A stretch of 64,000 nucleotides of DNA, taken from Hermatobates lingyangjiaoensis. Taxonomy: Eukaryota > Arthropoda > Insecta > Hemiptera > Hermatobatidae. Positions 21,868 through 31,979 of this stretch are shown here, piece after piece. The translations under genes were made by a program, and so were the position numbers. Positions within the stretch are counted from its first letter, which is position 1; the number at the start of each line of letters is the position of its first letter. The DNA lies in contig JAPFBL010000119.1 in assembly GCA_026182355.1 (NCBI GenBank), positions 1,808,001-1,872,000 on the forward strand, given 5' to 3'. The notes below the pieces were generated by a model. It searched no databases and was not told the origin of the DNA. It worked only from the letters and a program-made list of their open reading frames with translations.

Positions 21868-24723
21868 ATGGAAGCGACAAAAGTAAACATTGGCCTTCTT
21901 GAAGGAAAGAAAAACTGGTCTACCTGGAAATATAAAGTAACAATTTTATTGAAAAGTACTCCTGGTGCACTGGATATTGTGGAAGGGAGAGTGGTTGCAC
22001 CTGAAGATCCTTCAAAGGATGCAAGTCCATCAGTGGTAAAGGCATTTGAAAAAAATTATGAAACTTTTACCAAGTTAGATAGTATTGCTCTATTGATTAT
22101 TACTACTAACATGACGGAGGACACTTTGAAGTTGGTGATGCGCTTTTCTAATTCTAGGGATGTTTGGCTGGAATTACACAGGTTATTTGATGGCTGCAGG
22201 GAGGACAAAGCATTTGACTTGTGTATTCAATTTTTTTGCTATAAAATGGATCCTTCTGATAACATAATGGGACACACGTCCAAATTGAAGAATATTTGGA
22301 ATGCTTTGAATATTGAGTTGTCGAAGGAGAATAATGGAGAACTCCCTGATTTGCTCCTTATGTGCAAAATTTTAGAGACTCTGCCTGAGTCTTATTTTTC
22401 ATTCAAGTCTAGCTGGACTCTGATAGCCAAGTCTGAGAGGTCCTTGGCAAACTTGACCACTCAGCTATGCACATATGAAAGGGCCCTGTCTGGAAAAGCA
22501 GAGAGCAGTAATGCCAATGAATTATTGGTAACTGAGTATTCAAAGTCATCGAAAAGTATTAACAGTTCTCTAAAGCATCCATCCAAGAAGATAGTGTGCA
22601 ACTACTGCAAGCTTCCTGGACATAAAATAATATTTTGTAAAAAGTGGATTTCTGATGGAAGACCACCAAAAACAGAGAAATCTACCCAAAAATCTCATGG
22701 AAAGGGAGTTAACATGATGTTGTTGGCCACCACCTCCTGCAAACTGTCAGCTGAGTGCAATCAACAAGACTGGTTTGTTGATAATGGAGCCACGAACCAC
22801 GTCTGCCGCTGGAAAGATATGATACGTGATTTCAAACCATTCTCGACGGATCACATGGTGACAATAGCGAATGGAGAGTTGATGAGAGCCTTTGGGAAGG
22901 GCTCAGTGGACATCGTTGCTCTAGTGGATGGGCGACAAGAAAATATCACATTGAGTGATGTGTGGTATGTACCTGATGTAAAGAAAAACTTATTCTCTGT
23001 TTTGTCTATTCAAGATAAAATTCTGAGTAGCAAGTTCGAGTCAACGGGAGAGAAATGCTGCTTGACCATTGATGGTGAGACCAAACTGGTTGGTTCCAGA
23101 AATAGATTTGGAGGCCTTTATAAGCTTCACATTGTCACAACTCAACCACCCGCGCTCTATTCTACTTGTCATGAAAACCTGCTTCAACTTCATCATGAAC
23201 GTATGGGACATCAGAATAAACGCCATGTAAGGGAAACGGTTAAGAGAGAGCTTGGTATAGACCTTCCACTTGACAGTGAACTGTGTGAAGGCTGTATCTA
23301 CGGTAAGGCACATAGAAAATCCTTTGGAACAAGGGTTAGATCCTGTAAACAGGGTGACCTGTTACATGCGGATGTCTGTGGACCATTTGTACCTTCTTAT
23401 TCAGGATACAAATACTTCGTTCTTTTCAAGGACGACTATACACGTTTTTGCTTTGTCTATTTCATAAAACATAAATCTGAAGTGATCAATACTTTGAAAA
23501 CTGTTTTAGCTGAAATAAAAACTGCTGGGTACACTGTGAGAGAGCTTCTTTCCGATAACGGAGGGGAATTCAATAACCTCGCTGTAAAGAAGATTTTACA
23601 AAAACATGGAGTAAAACAGAGGCTCACTATGCCCTACACCCCTGAACAACATGGCTGCGTAGAGAGGGACAACCGGACAGTAGTGGAGACTGCAAGAGCG
23701 ATGATGCACGCTCATGAAGAATTGCCTCAAGCACTCTGGGCAGAGCTGATAAATTCTGCTGTGTACGTATTGAACCTGACCGGTACCTCCAGTCAACCGC
23801 GTATCTCCCCATTTGAGCTTTGGGAAGGACGAAAACTTAGCCTGAAACACCTAAGAATAATCGGATCAAAATGTTACGCTCATGTTCCTAAAGAAAAACG
23901 TAACAAGTTGGATCCTAAGGCTGTCAAAGGTGTTTTGATTGGATATGAAGCGGATGGGTATCGGATTTGGTGTAAAAGCACTAACAAGCTTATACGATCT
24001 CGTGACGTTACATTTGAAGAGACTCCCCTTCGAGTTCAACGTGATAATATACCTAAAGAGGAATGTGACAAGACACCTAACGAGCCTTCTGAAACATCTC
24101 CAAAACGTGCTTTTGAGAAGCACGTTTCAGAAGACGAACCTGTCGAAAATAGGACTGCTCTTCGGGATCGCAACATACTGAAAAAGCCGGCAAGATATTC
24201 GGATTTTGTCATGATTAATGAAAACATTTCAGATGTTGAAGAACCTACTTCATACGAGGAAGCTATTGAGAGTCGTCAGTCAAAGCTTTGGAGACAGGCA
24301 ATGGACTCTGAGATTCGCTCCTTGCAAGACAACAACACCTGGGACTTGCAAGAACTACCTGCGGGTAAGAAAGCCATTCCTTGTAAATGGATTTATAAAT
24401 TAAAATATCATTCTGATGGCACTATTGAGCGCTACAAATCTAGACTTGTGGTGAGAGGATTTGTTCAAAAGAAAGGGACTGATTATGAGCAAACTTTCAG
24501 TCCTGTTGCTAAAGCTAGTACAATTAGAACAATTCTCAGCGTTGCAGCAAGTGAAAAACTAAGTCTAACACAATTTGACGTTTCAACCGCCTTCTTATAT
24601 GGAAGTCTGGATGAGGAGATCTACATTCAACAACCTGAAGGCTATCAAGATGGTTCCTCCCGTGTCTGTCGATTAAACAAAAGTTTATATGGGTTAAAAA
24701 CAGGCACCACGTTGCTGGAATAA
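21868..24723 (+). CDS. Copia gag-pol, upstream frame (gag, PR, IN, RT start)
   Basis: 951 codons. The gag starts MEATKVNIGLLEGKKNW with the Copia-type W-x-x-W-K pattern and has a zinc knuckle CNYCKLPGHKIIFC near residues 244-257. Aspartic protease follows with WFVDNGATNHV near 305 (D-N-G-A where D-S/T-G-A is usual). Integrase has the HHERMGH...CEGC zinc site from about 442 and the core D502, D563 (LLSDNGGEF) and E599 (PEQHGCVERDNR). The RT begins near 836 (CKWIYKLK) with the QFDVSTAFLYG catalytic block. The frame then stops at 24721-24723, shortly after the LNKSLYGLK block, because of a shift in the A run at 24696-24700. The gene makes its own particle and cDNA machinery in the family. Here RT and RNase H are cut off from gag-pol unless a frameshift or a base-call error is involved. 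Confidence 0.95.
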   Translation: MEATKVNIGLLEGKKNWSTWKYKVTILLKSTPGALDIVEGRVVAPEDPSKDASPSVVKAFEKNYETFTKLDSIALLIITTNMTEDTLKLVMRFSNSRDVWLELHRLFDGCREDKAFDLCIQFFCYKMDPSDNIMGHTSKLKNIWNALNIELSKENNGELPDLLLMCKILETLPESYFSFKSSWTLIAKSERSLANLTTQLCTYERALSGKAESSNANELLVTEYSKSSKSINSSLKHPSKKIVCNYCKLPGHKIIFCKKWISDGRPPKTEKSTQKSHGKGVNMMLLATTSCKLSAECNQQDWFVDNGATNHVCRWKDMIRDFKPFSTDHMVTIANGELMRAFGKGSVDIVALVDGRQENITLSDVWYVPDVKKNLFSVLSIQDKILSSKFESTGEKCCLTIDGETKLVGSRNRFGGLYKLHIVTTQPPALYSTCHENLLQLHHERMGHQNKRHVRETVKRELGIDLPLDSELCEGCIYGKAHRKSFGTRVRSCKQGDLLHADVCGPFVPSYSGYKYFVLFKDDYTRFCFVYFIKHKSEVINTLKTVLAEIKTAGYTVRELLSDNGGEFNNLAVKKILQKHGVKQRLTMPYTPEQHGCVERDNRTVVETARAMMHAHEELPQALWAELINSAVYVLNLTGTSSQPRISPFELWEGRKLSLKHLRIIGSKCYAHVPKEKRNKLDPKAVKGVLIGYEADGYRIWCKSTNKLIRSRDVTFEETPLRVQRDNIPKEECDKTPNEPSETSPKRAFEKHVSEDEPVENRTALRDRNILKKPARYSDFVMINENISDVEEPTSYEEAIESRQSKLWRQAMDSEIRSLQDNNTWDLQELPAGKKAIPCKWIYKLKYHSDGTIERYKSRLVVRGFVQKKGTDYEQTFSPVAKASTIRTILSVAASEKLSLTQFDVSTAFLYGSLDEEIYIQQPEGYQDGSSRVCRLNKSLYGLKTGTTLLE

Positions 24724-25777
24724 GAGGTTTGGTACCTTCATGTTAAACTTGGGCTTCAAACAAAGCTCAGCTGACCCTTGCCTTTTTATTCAAATAAAGG
24801 GGTCTGATAAACTGTTGGTGGCTCTCTATGTTGATGACGGTTTGGTTGCATCCAGTAACAATGTCATGCTCAACAAATTCATTTGTAATTTGAAGGAACA
24901 ATTTAAAATTTCCTACAAACCTGCCTCATACTACCTTGGTTTCGAAATAAACCAGACTGATGATGGATCTGTGAAGATCAGTCAGTCCACGTATACCAAA
25001 CGGATTCTCGTAAAGCTTGGAATGGACCAGTGCAACCCTATTTCAACTCCCATTATCAACTGCCCTTCGGAACCTGTCAAAGACTCGTGTGCAAGCAGTA
25101 AACTTGGAGCTTCATCTTACCGACAAGCCGTTGGGTCACTCATGTATTTGATGACTGGTACTCGACCTGACATCTCGTATGCAGTTGGAGTTGCATCTAG
25201 ATCTTTGGAGAATCCTACCGCGCATGATTGGTCAAAAGTCAAAAGGATTCTTCGCTACATTAAGGGAACTGTGGACTATGGTATTCTTTATAAGTCTGAA
25301 TATAATAATGGGAATCTTGAGTGCTTCAGTGATGCTGACCATGGAGGAGACAGCAAGACAGGCAGGTCTACATCTGGTATACTCTGTCTGTATTCTGGTG
25401 GTGCTATCTCATGGGCCAGTCAAAGACAGTCATCGGTTGCAATCTCTACTACTGAAGCAGAGGTAGTGGCTGCGAGTGAAGCTGTCAAAGAAATGGTCTG
25501 GGTGAAGAGACTGTTGCTTGAGGTGACTCATATCAATACTCCTAAACTCCACATTGACAATGAAGCCGCACTAAGACTTGCTCAGAATCCAGAATATCAC
25601 AAGCGTACTAAGCATGTACAATTAAGACACTTCTTTGTGCGTGAGCAAGTCCTGGATGGAGAAGTGGAGGTACAAAAGGTACCATCAACCGCCCAACTTG
25701 CCGATATTTTAACTAAAGCTCTGCCTAGGCCCCGACATTCTGATTTGTGTTCCCGATTGGGACTTGTAGATATGTAA
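24701..25777 (+). CDS. Copia pol, downstream frame (rest of RT, RNase H)
   Basis: This frame is open from the break point to the stop at 25775-25777; the first ATG is at 24740, but this is a continuation and not a real start. It contains the RT active site LYVDDGLVASSN, the connection (SYRQAVGSLMYLMTGTRPDI), and RNase H with CFSDADHGGDSKTGRSTSG. The acidic residues of STTEAEVVAASEA and LHIDNEAALRLA complete the RNase H set, followed by HKRTKHVQLRHFFVREQV. All domains match Copia in order and length. No further stops or shifts are visible. Confidence 0.95.
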   Translation, partial: QAPRCWNKRFGTFMLNLGFKQSSADPCLFIQIKGSDKLLVALYVDDGLVASSNNVMLNKFICNLKEQFKISYKPASYYLGFEINQTDDGSVKISQSTYTKRILVKLGMDQCNPISTPIINCPSEPVKDSCASSKLGASSYRQAVGSLMYLMTGTRPDISYAVGVASRSLENPTAHDWSKVKRILRYIKGTVDYGILYKSEYNNGNLECFSDADHGGDSKTGRSTSGILCLYSGGAISWASQRQSSVAISTTEAEVVAASEAVKEMVWVKRLLLEVTHINTPKLHIDNEAALRLAQNPEYHKRTKHVQLRHFFVREQVLDGEVEVQKVPSTAQLADILTKALPRPRHSDLCSRLGLVDM

Positions 25778-25818
25778 ATCATTGTTTGTTTTTCAGTTTT
25801 TTTTTTATGTTGTTAAAT

Positions 25819-25827
25819 GAGGGAGAG
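25819..25827 (+). promoter_or_regulatory. Copia polypurine tract
   Basis: GAGGGAGAG immediately before the 3' LTR, where the plus-strand DNA primer is expected. Confidence 0.85.
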
Positions 25828-26029
25828 TGTTGTGGGACATTTAAAAACATGCCTGAGGGGACTGCATAACCTGTAATGAACCAGTGTTGCACAACCTGAA
25901 TATGAACCATGTGTTTCTGTATACGTTGACTAATGTGTAGCTTTGAATGTGTTGTTTTGAACTGTGTAAAATAAAAGCTGACATCAAGAATCTCCTTTCG
26001 TTAAATTATTTGATAACGGACCCTCAACA
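25828..26029 (+). repeat. Copia 3' LTR
   Basis: 202 bp, apparently identical to the 5' LTR, followed by the target duplication AAAAG. Confidence 0.96.
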
Positions 26030-26433
26030 AAAAGTTCTAAAGAAAATAAAATGTAATAAATATTTAAAATAAAAACTTGTTTTTTAATAAGTATATAACT
26101 ATATTTCCTTAATTTACTGCTTGATTTCTTATTTTTAATCGTATTTAATAAAAAATTTAAGTTATATTCTAATTTTATTTATAATTTTAGAAAAGTAAAA
26201 TTAACTAATTTTTTACTTGACTTAAGTAACTTTTTTCATATATTTTTTTAATCTATGTAAGGGAAGATCGATTACTGTCTTCCTAACACTATAAGACAGG
26301 ATAACATCTGATTTCGATGGATGACTTTCGAAAGTGGTTGTAATCTGTGGAAACTGTATATTTCTGTATTAAAGTTTATTCATTACATGTATAAGATTAA
26401 AGGGTGTAAGTAAGAGGTGTTTGGAGGTGATAC
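26030..26433 (-). other. GPCR intron, 5' part
   Basis: AT-rich intronic sequence between the Copia target duplication and the donor AGAG|GTATCA at 26434/26433. Nothing else is seen. Confidence 0.8.
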
Positions 26434-26620
26434 CTCTTTTTTGGAGGTGGTCCTCGATCATGACGGCGCTGATCATGTAGATGTTACCCAGACTGCCCAC
26501 GACTGCCAAGCCTGCGACAAGCAGCAGACGAGCCACGCGGCTCCAGTCAGACGACAGTGTTACTGGCGATATGTCAGCCTCCAGAGAGCTGTTGTCTCCT
26601 GCCCCCTCTCCCAGCATCAT
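26434..26620 (-). CDS. Class A GPCR, first coding exon (N-terminus and TM1)
   Basis: Sixty-two codons plus one base. The first of two tandem ATGs (26618-26620) is taken as start. The exon itself seems to begin at 26627, after the acceptor GTATTGCAG, so an upstream 5' UTR exon is likely. The extracellular N-terminus has the N-glycosylation sequon NSS at residue 10. TM1 follows as RVARLLLVAGLAVVGSLGN, with N46 as the conserved TM1 asparagine. The exon ends after HLQKR in phase 1 at a GT donor, and the phase matches exon 18207-19135 exactly (giving KRG then NTYIVNMG). Joining the two gives the standard TM1-ICL1-TM2 layout, which is strong evidence that they are one gene across the Copia-bearing intron. 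Confidence 0.85.
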
Positions 26621-26844
26621 GGCCCAGCTGCAATACATCAACAACTTTGTTAACTTGAGCCACTGTTTAACTTGAGCAACTCTATATTTTAAAAATAAAA
26701 GCAAACAAAGATTAAGTTATTTAAAATACTTCATTACACCATATATATTTCAAGCATTCTTAGGTCATTATTAACTTGTTTTTTATTTTTGATAACGTCA
26801 GCCATTTACCGGCTTTTTATTTGATCGGTGATTCTACAGATTCT

Positions 26845-27021
26845 ACATTTGGAGTTCTAAATTTTGCCTAACTCAAGTTGATTTCGAGTAGTGATCTTTA
26901 AGGAGTACCTGACATCGTACAGGCTCAGGAACCGACGGTTTAACGTCCTCTCCGAGGGACGGCGTATTCAGATGTACGTCACCTCACCTCCCGCGTGAAT
27001 AAATCGAGTGCCAGGTGGGGA
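26845..27021 (-). mobile_element. SINE copy, 5'-truncated
   Basis: On the minus strand it contains GAGAGGACGTTAAACCGTCG and GCCTGTACGATGTCAGG, shared with the copy at 30.06-30.30 kb in the same order. It ends toward GAGTTAGGCAAAATTTAG. The tRNA-like head with box A and most of box B is missing. Confidence 0.7.
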
Positions 27022-27193
27022 TCGATAATAAAAAAAATACACAATTTCAAACAAATGTACAATATATACACTCTCCTTTCTTTAAAATGATAGATTAATG
27101 CAACAAAGTAGTGTTTTCTCATACTAAAAACTAAATATTTCACATGAAACATCAAGATATGCAAAAAATAACCAACAGCACAAATTCCAAGCC

Positions 27194-27221
27194 CTGAAGA
27201 TGATGTACACATACATCGAAA
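27194..27221 (+). ncRNA. Hammerhead-like core motif
   Basis: CTGAAGA, one T, a perfect six-pair stem GATGTA/TACATC with CACA loop, then GAAACG. It has the best stem of all copies in this window. Confidence 0.45.
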
Positions 27222-27269
27222 CGTTGGCCTAGGAAGGAGTACTTTCTTTTATAAGACCTAGCCCTAAAA

Positions 27270-27436
27270 AACAAAAACACAGTCCTGAAACAAAACCAGT
27301 GAAAATAGAATCGTGATTCTGCATTCACGATTTTTTTCAGGAATTGTTCTTTTTTTCTAATCACTATTCTATGCTGCAAAAGCAAAGAAAATAATAAATT
27401 TCCGAGGGACATACTGGGGGCAATAACACAGTCCAA
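27270..27436 (-). pseudogene. Penelope-like ORF N-terminal fragment
   Basis: The minus-strand frame contains MSLGNLLFSLLLQ and then IRKKEQFLKKIVNAESRF. The unit at 56.6 kb has MSFASLLWQLSPSQ and RKIEAISKKVVNAES in the same order, so the two are homologous. Similarity is lost before the LPKYTN motif. The hammerhead-like motif 27494-27518 lies just upstream in the same orientation, as in the other units. Confidence 0.5.
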
Positions 27437-27493
27437 TAACTGATAATATATATTAAGGACTAACCATAACTAAATTATAGAAGAAAACACAAG

Positions 27494-27518
27494 CTTTCGA
27501 CCTCGTAGTTCATCTTCA
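27494..27518 (-). ncRNA. Hammerhead-like core motif
   Basis: On the minus strand CTGAAGA, one T, a GAACT/AGGTC stem with one mismatch, then GAAAGCTTG. A TA tract (about 27528-27570) lies on its 5' side, the reverse of the usual order. Confidence 0.4.
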
Positions 27519-27525
27519 GGCCTGA

Positions 27526-27572
<47 letters not shown>

Positions 27573-27589
27573 TACTGTATTATATTGTG

Positions 27590-28328
27590 ATTGAATATAT
27601 GCCGAAATGAGAGTTCTGAACCGCACCTGAAATAAATGAAAGTTTAGGTGTGCTTATTCTCATAAACAGTGTGAGGCCAGACGCAATCCCACAGTGTAAA
27701 TTCTGTTTTGATTTGGGAAGTTAATTTTGTGTTCTGAATGTTGTATTTCTTAATAGTTTTTTGACAATAACATGGATGCTAAAGCATTGAAAAAAATTCT
27801 AGGGTATGCTTAGTGCAAAAACCTTGTCTAAAATTATATATCTTCAAAGTTGGAAGTAACTAAAAGTCAGTTGGCATTTTAGTTCTTCAAACGGAAATAG
27901 TCTCAATACACATTCATCTAGTCGCAATGACAAGACATTTGGGAGTTGGTGATCCTTATGAAATCTTGTGACATGGTCATCACCATGATTCAAATTAACT
28001 AAAAACTGGTTGATGAGGGAAGGGTAGTCGGTGCTTAAGTATCTTTTAAAGTTTTTTAAAGATATCTTTTTTTAAAATATCTGTTTTTAATTATCTTTTA
28101 AAGTTTAAGCCCATTTAAAGTTTTAATGGGCTTTATTTACGATAAGTTGATGTTTTTATTAAAAATAAGTCAGTAAATTATTGATAATAAATAATATAAT
28201 TAATATATAATATGTTTCATGTAACTTTCACACTTTCTATAAAGTCAATCAATAATTAATATGATTAACCATAAAAGAGTTGACTAGAACTTTATGTGAC
28301 TGTCAGTGAACATTATAATGTATACAAA
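27590..28328. other. Intergenic, no gene supported
   Basis: AT-rich sequence without recognisable coding or repeat structure. Confidence 0.45.
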
Positions 28329-28330
28329 TA

Positions 28331-28863
28331 CAGTAATCCCTCGCTATTTTGCGGGTTCAGTGTTTTGCGGAGTCCTGAAATTTTCAATTAAAAATTAAAA
28401 AATATAAATAAATATTCAACTGTAATTGCAGTAAAACATACAACTAGTAATGAAAAAGTACAGTAATTTCATGACTCAAATTTTAAAGGCTAATAAAAGC
28501 TATTAAAAAATATTCAATAAAGACTAAACATTAATGAGAAATATTAAAACATTATCAATTGTAACCAGAGAATAATAAAAATATCAAAAAATAGAAGTAA
28601 AAAATATGCCTTTTCATCTATAAATTAAAATAAAGGATAGTTACGCAATTTTTTTATTAATTATTTCTTATTTTTTTCTTTTTGTTTTTCTTTTTTATTT
28701 ACAACACAGTACAGTATTCAGTAAGGTCACGATTCTCTCTCTGTTGGAAAGGTCCTTGTTTGAGCTTTAGAGACTTTTATAAAGGTGGGTCCATTATTCG
28801 CGGATTTTCGCTTTTCGCTGGTGTCTTCGGTCCCCATTAACCGCGAAAAGTGAGGGTTTACTG
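28331..28863. mobile_element. Tigger/pogo-type MITE (533 bp)
   Basis: Terminal inverted repeats begin CAGTAATCCCTCGCTATTT on the left and, as reverse complement, CAGTAAACCCTCACTTTTCG on the right. A TA target duplication flanks the element on both sides (28329-28330, 28864-28865). The CAGT...CCCTCG ends are those of pogo/Tigger elements in the Tc1/mariner superfamily. The interior is AT-rich and non-coding, so it depends on a transposase from elsewhere. Confidence 0.85.
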
Positions 28864-28865
28864 TA

Positions 28866-30060
28866 TATAAAAGTATATATTATATATGTATAATGTAACA
28901 AGAAATATACACATAGGTAAAGAACATTGCAAAATGATTGTAATTTATTTAAATGGTTTTTATAACCTATAAGAAAGGTGTGCGACGTACTACATCAGAT
29001 TTATTTGTATTGATTAGAACATTCTACTGCCCCGATTGGATTTATTTAAATAAAGTTGCTGTATAACCCCCTCCTCTGATACCAGTATTAAATTTTATTG
29101 GAATTCATTTCTTAAAATGTCTTTCACTATAAAACATAGTACCTTCATGAAAAACTACTAAAAAGTTTATTATAAGATAAAGTGTTAAAAAGAGATTGTT
29201 ATTATCAATAAAAAGAAAAAAAAAAGTAATTAGGAAGTCATATTTCTAATTAAGTTGAGGAGCTTTAAAAGTTATTAGAAGCAAACTTATTGAATAGAAA
29301 TAATATAATTGACTCTTAATTAAATTAAAAGGTTTTATCTCTTGAAGGAAAATATATTTATAATAAATAGAACAAATTGGAAAATTGCTTTCTTTTTTAA
29401 ATAATTATTATTAATAAAAAATAGGTTTAAATTTTAATTATTTAATACATTACATACAAATAATCATATATTACAAAAGTTTAACTTGCAAATAAAATAA
29501 ATTATCTTACATTTTATTTATTTAAAAAACTTTAAATAGACAAATACAACTGACATTTTTTTACTATCAAATGGTTGTATTTTCAACTATGTGTATTTAA
29601 AATTATTGAAAGTCTTTCTTCTAAAGCACTAGAAACTGTATTAGTTCATTGTGATATATATTTTTTGACCTATATTAAAAAGAATGTCTGCTGTAGTCTC
29701 CACTCGGCTTTAATATGCACAAATATGTTATCAAATTCAGACACACTTCACTTATTTAGTTGATTTATTATAATGTGCCATTACGTGAAAGTCTTATAAA
29801 ACTCATTTTCAATCAATTTAATTATTCGTTTAATATTAATGGGGCGATCTTTATTTAGTAAAGTCTGACAAGGGACTAGAAATGGAACGTAAACTTGTCC
29901 TTGCAATATTTCATTTTTACTATGCATTATTCTTATTCAGAGAATACTTAAATATAATTTCAAAGTTACTAATATCAATAGAAGAGCTCTTTACAATTAT
30001 TAGTGACAGTATCACGAGAGAACACACATAGGCCGAACATTGACCCTTTATGACAGCACA
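28866..30060. other. AT-rich intergenic stretch, no gene supported
   Basis: Low-complexity AT-rich DNA. The 62-codon frame at 29575 has no motif and is not called. Confidence 0.45.
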
Positions 30061-30064
30061 CAAC

Positions 30065-30303
30065 AAACATACTGCATTGGGAGTCCTACATTTTGCCTAA
30101 CTAAAGTGTATCTAGAGTAGGGACCTTTAACGAATATCTGACACCGTACAGATCCGAGACCAACGGTTGAATTCCTATCCGAGGTATGACGTGCTCAGAT
30201 TTATTCACTTCTTGCGTGAGTAAATCAAGGAACAGAGTGGGTATTGAACCCCAGATCTACCAGTCCAGACGTGAGGACGCTGCCACTAACCTAACCTGGC
30301 CCC
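30065..30303 (-). mobile_element. tRNA-derived SINE
   Basis: On the minus strand the head has a near-consensus box A (TAGGTTAGTGG, 30283-30293). About 33 nt later comes a perfect box B (GGTTCAATACC, 30240-30250), the spacing of a tRNA promoter. The body carries the same blocks as 26845-27021, and the 3' end lies near the TTAGGCAAAAT sequence at about 30090. Confidence 0.8.
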
Positions 30304-30304
30304 T

Positions 30305-31970
30305 AAAATTAGTAACCATTTAGTAAAAGCACTATTCTACTTTTTTCAGCCTTTAATATCGTGGTGTACTTTTCAATAAAATAAGTTAGTAAGAAAATTG
30401 ACCTGATTTGAAAATGTAATACAGATATTAATATAGGTAATACATGATATTAATATACATATAATCTATTATAGAAAAGATATGACTTCATTAATATCAC
30501 AAATTAATAATGTATCAACCGTTCGATAGAATAGGTGTACTATGAAATCGGGATTTCATCAATTTTCGAGGTTCAAAAATCAAACACTCATTGCAGTTTT
30601 ATTTTAAAACCGAAACGTCGGCAATACGAGTTTGATTTTTGAACCCAGAAAATTGACCACTTCCAGATTTCATAATAATATATTCTATGAAATGGTTTAC
30701 ATATTATTAATTGTGATATTAATAAAGTATTATCGTTTTCTATAACATAACAGGCAATTTACAGATATACAAAACTGCGATTAATAAGCAAAAGATCGAA
30801 ATGAACTGAGCGTTATAAACATTTTTTTTGGAGAAATTTTTGCAATAAATGTTCTATTAGTAAATGGACTTAGTATTCATAGGAAGTCTCTACTAAAAAT
30901 GGCAACCCTGCAAAATAAATTTTCCCTGCTCGTTTAGTTTACTTGTCTTCATTCAACTTCACACTCGTACATCATTTGCTTCTGTTTTCATTCGCGTCAC
31001 AGGTAACTTGCATCAATATATTGTGCTATTATATATTATTCACGGATGTTCTTTGAAAGCCGGCATTTATCATTCTCTTTATTTAAAAATATTTATCTGT
31101 TTTATGAACAGATAAAAAATATATATTCATTTAAAGGATTGATTAGTGATTTTTTAACTGATTAGAATACTTTCTAAATTATTGTAATGCATGCTGCATT
31201 ACTAACAATTATATTTATATTTATGTATGTTTCCAAATATTTTTATTTTGAAGTAAAAATATTATGTGTTAGCTACAGTTTAATTTATGAATTAAAACAA
31301 AATTTAAGAAAAGGGAATTTCTACTTTTTTTATTTAGATCTTGTAAATAGTTATTAAACATGAATATGAATAGTAAAAATTAACAAATCAATGTTGCTTA
31401 ACTTCTTTGATTTAAAATATATTAAGCTACAGTTTATTCAACTATAGAGAAAGCACTAAGTTAAAGATTTGAAATACTTTATCAGTTCTGTTGGATAAAA
31501 CTGTTTAATGTGAAATATATAAATAGATTTTTTTTACAAGGCCAGAATCTTATTGAGGATTGGACATTAGATCATGAGCTATCAATTACCCCAGTGATAG
31601 AAATATACATATCATATTTAGATATGATTCCTAGGTAGATTATACACATCTTTTCAATGGGTGATGTTAACAAAGACTGTAGTGTATCAAGAGAAGCAAG
31701 TTAAGTAACTTCAAATATGTAGATCAGATATCGGTGGTATAAGTAAGGAATATAACTTATCCACTGGAAGCTTATTCATTGCTACTCTAATTTACTTTAT
31801 TTGGCAAGAATCAAAGTTTAAATTAAACTGATCTATCTTTTATTTTCTTTAAGGGAAAGTTTGTATAAGGTAATCCTTAGATCTGTTGGTAAACGCAGTC
31901 AGAATGCAGTCATGGTTTGTGCAGGACGCATGTGGCTCGTGGGGTACACTGACCACCGACACAGTCAGAA
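30305..31970. other. AT-rich stretch with one decayed hammerhead-like scar
   Basis: At 30607-30620 a GAAACGTCGG sequence lies between short complementary stretches, probably a decayed fold-back unit (about 30555-30690). A possible non-coding exon end, CGCGTCACAG|GTAACT near 31000, was noted but cannot be supported. Confidence 0.35.
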
Positions 31971-31979
31971 CTTCTAGAC

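Larger units (their letters stand above)
21569..26029 (+). mobile_element. Complete Ty1/Copia LTR retrotransposon (4461 bp)
   Basis: Bounded by two 202-bp LTRs (TG...CA) that appear identical base for base, and by the 5-bp target duplication AAAAG (21564-21568 and 26030-26034). Internally it has a primer-binding site complementary to an internal region of initiator tRNA-Met, one gag-pol frame in Copia order (gag, protease, integrase, reverse transcriptase, RNase H), and a purine-rich tract before the 3' LTR. Identical LTRs imply a very recent insertion. The only visible damage is a single frame break in RT. It lies in the first coding intron of the GPCR gene, in antisense orientation to it. 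Confidence 0.97.
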
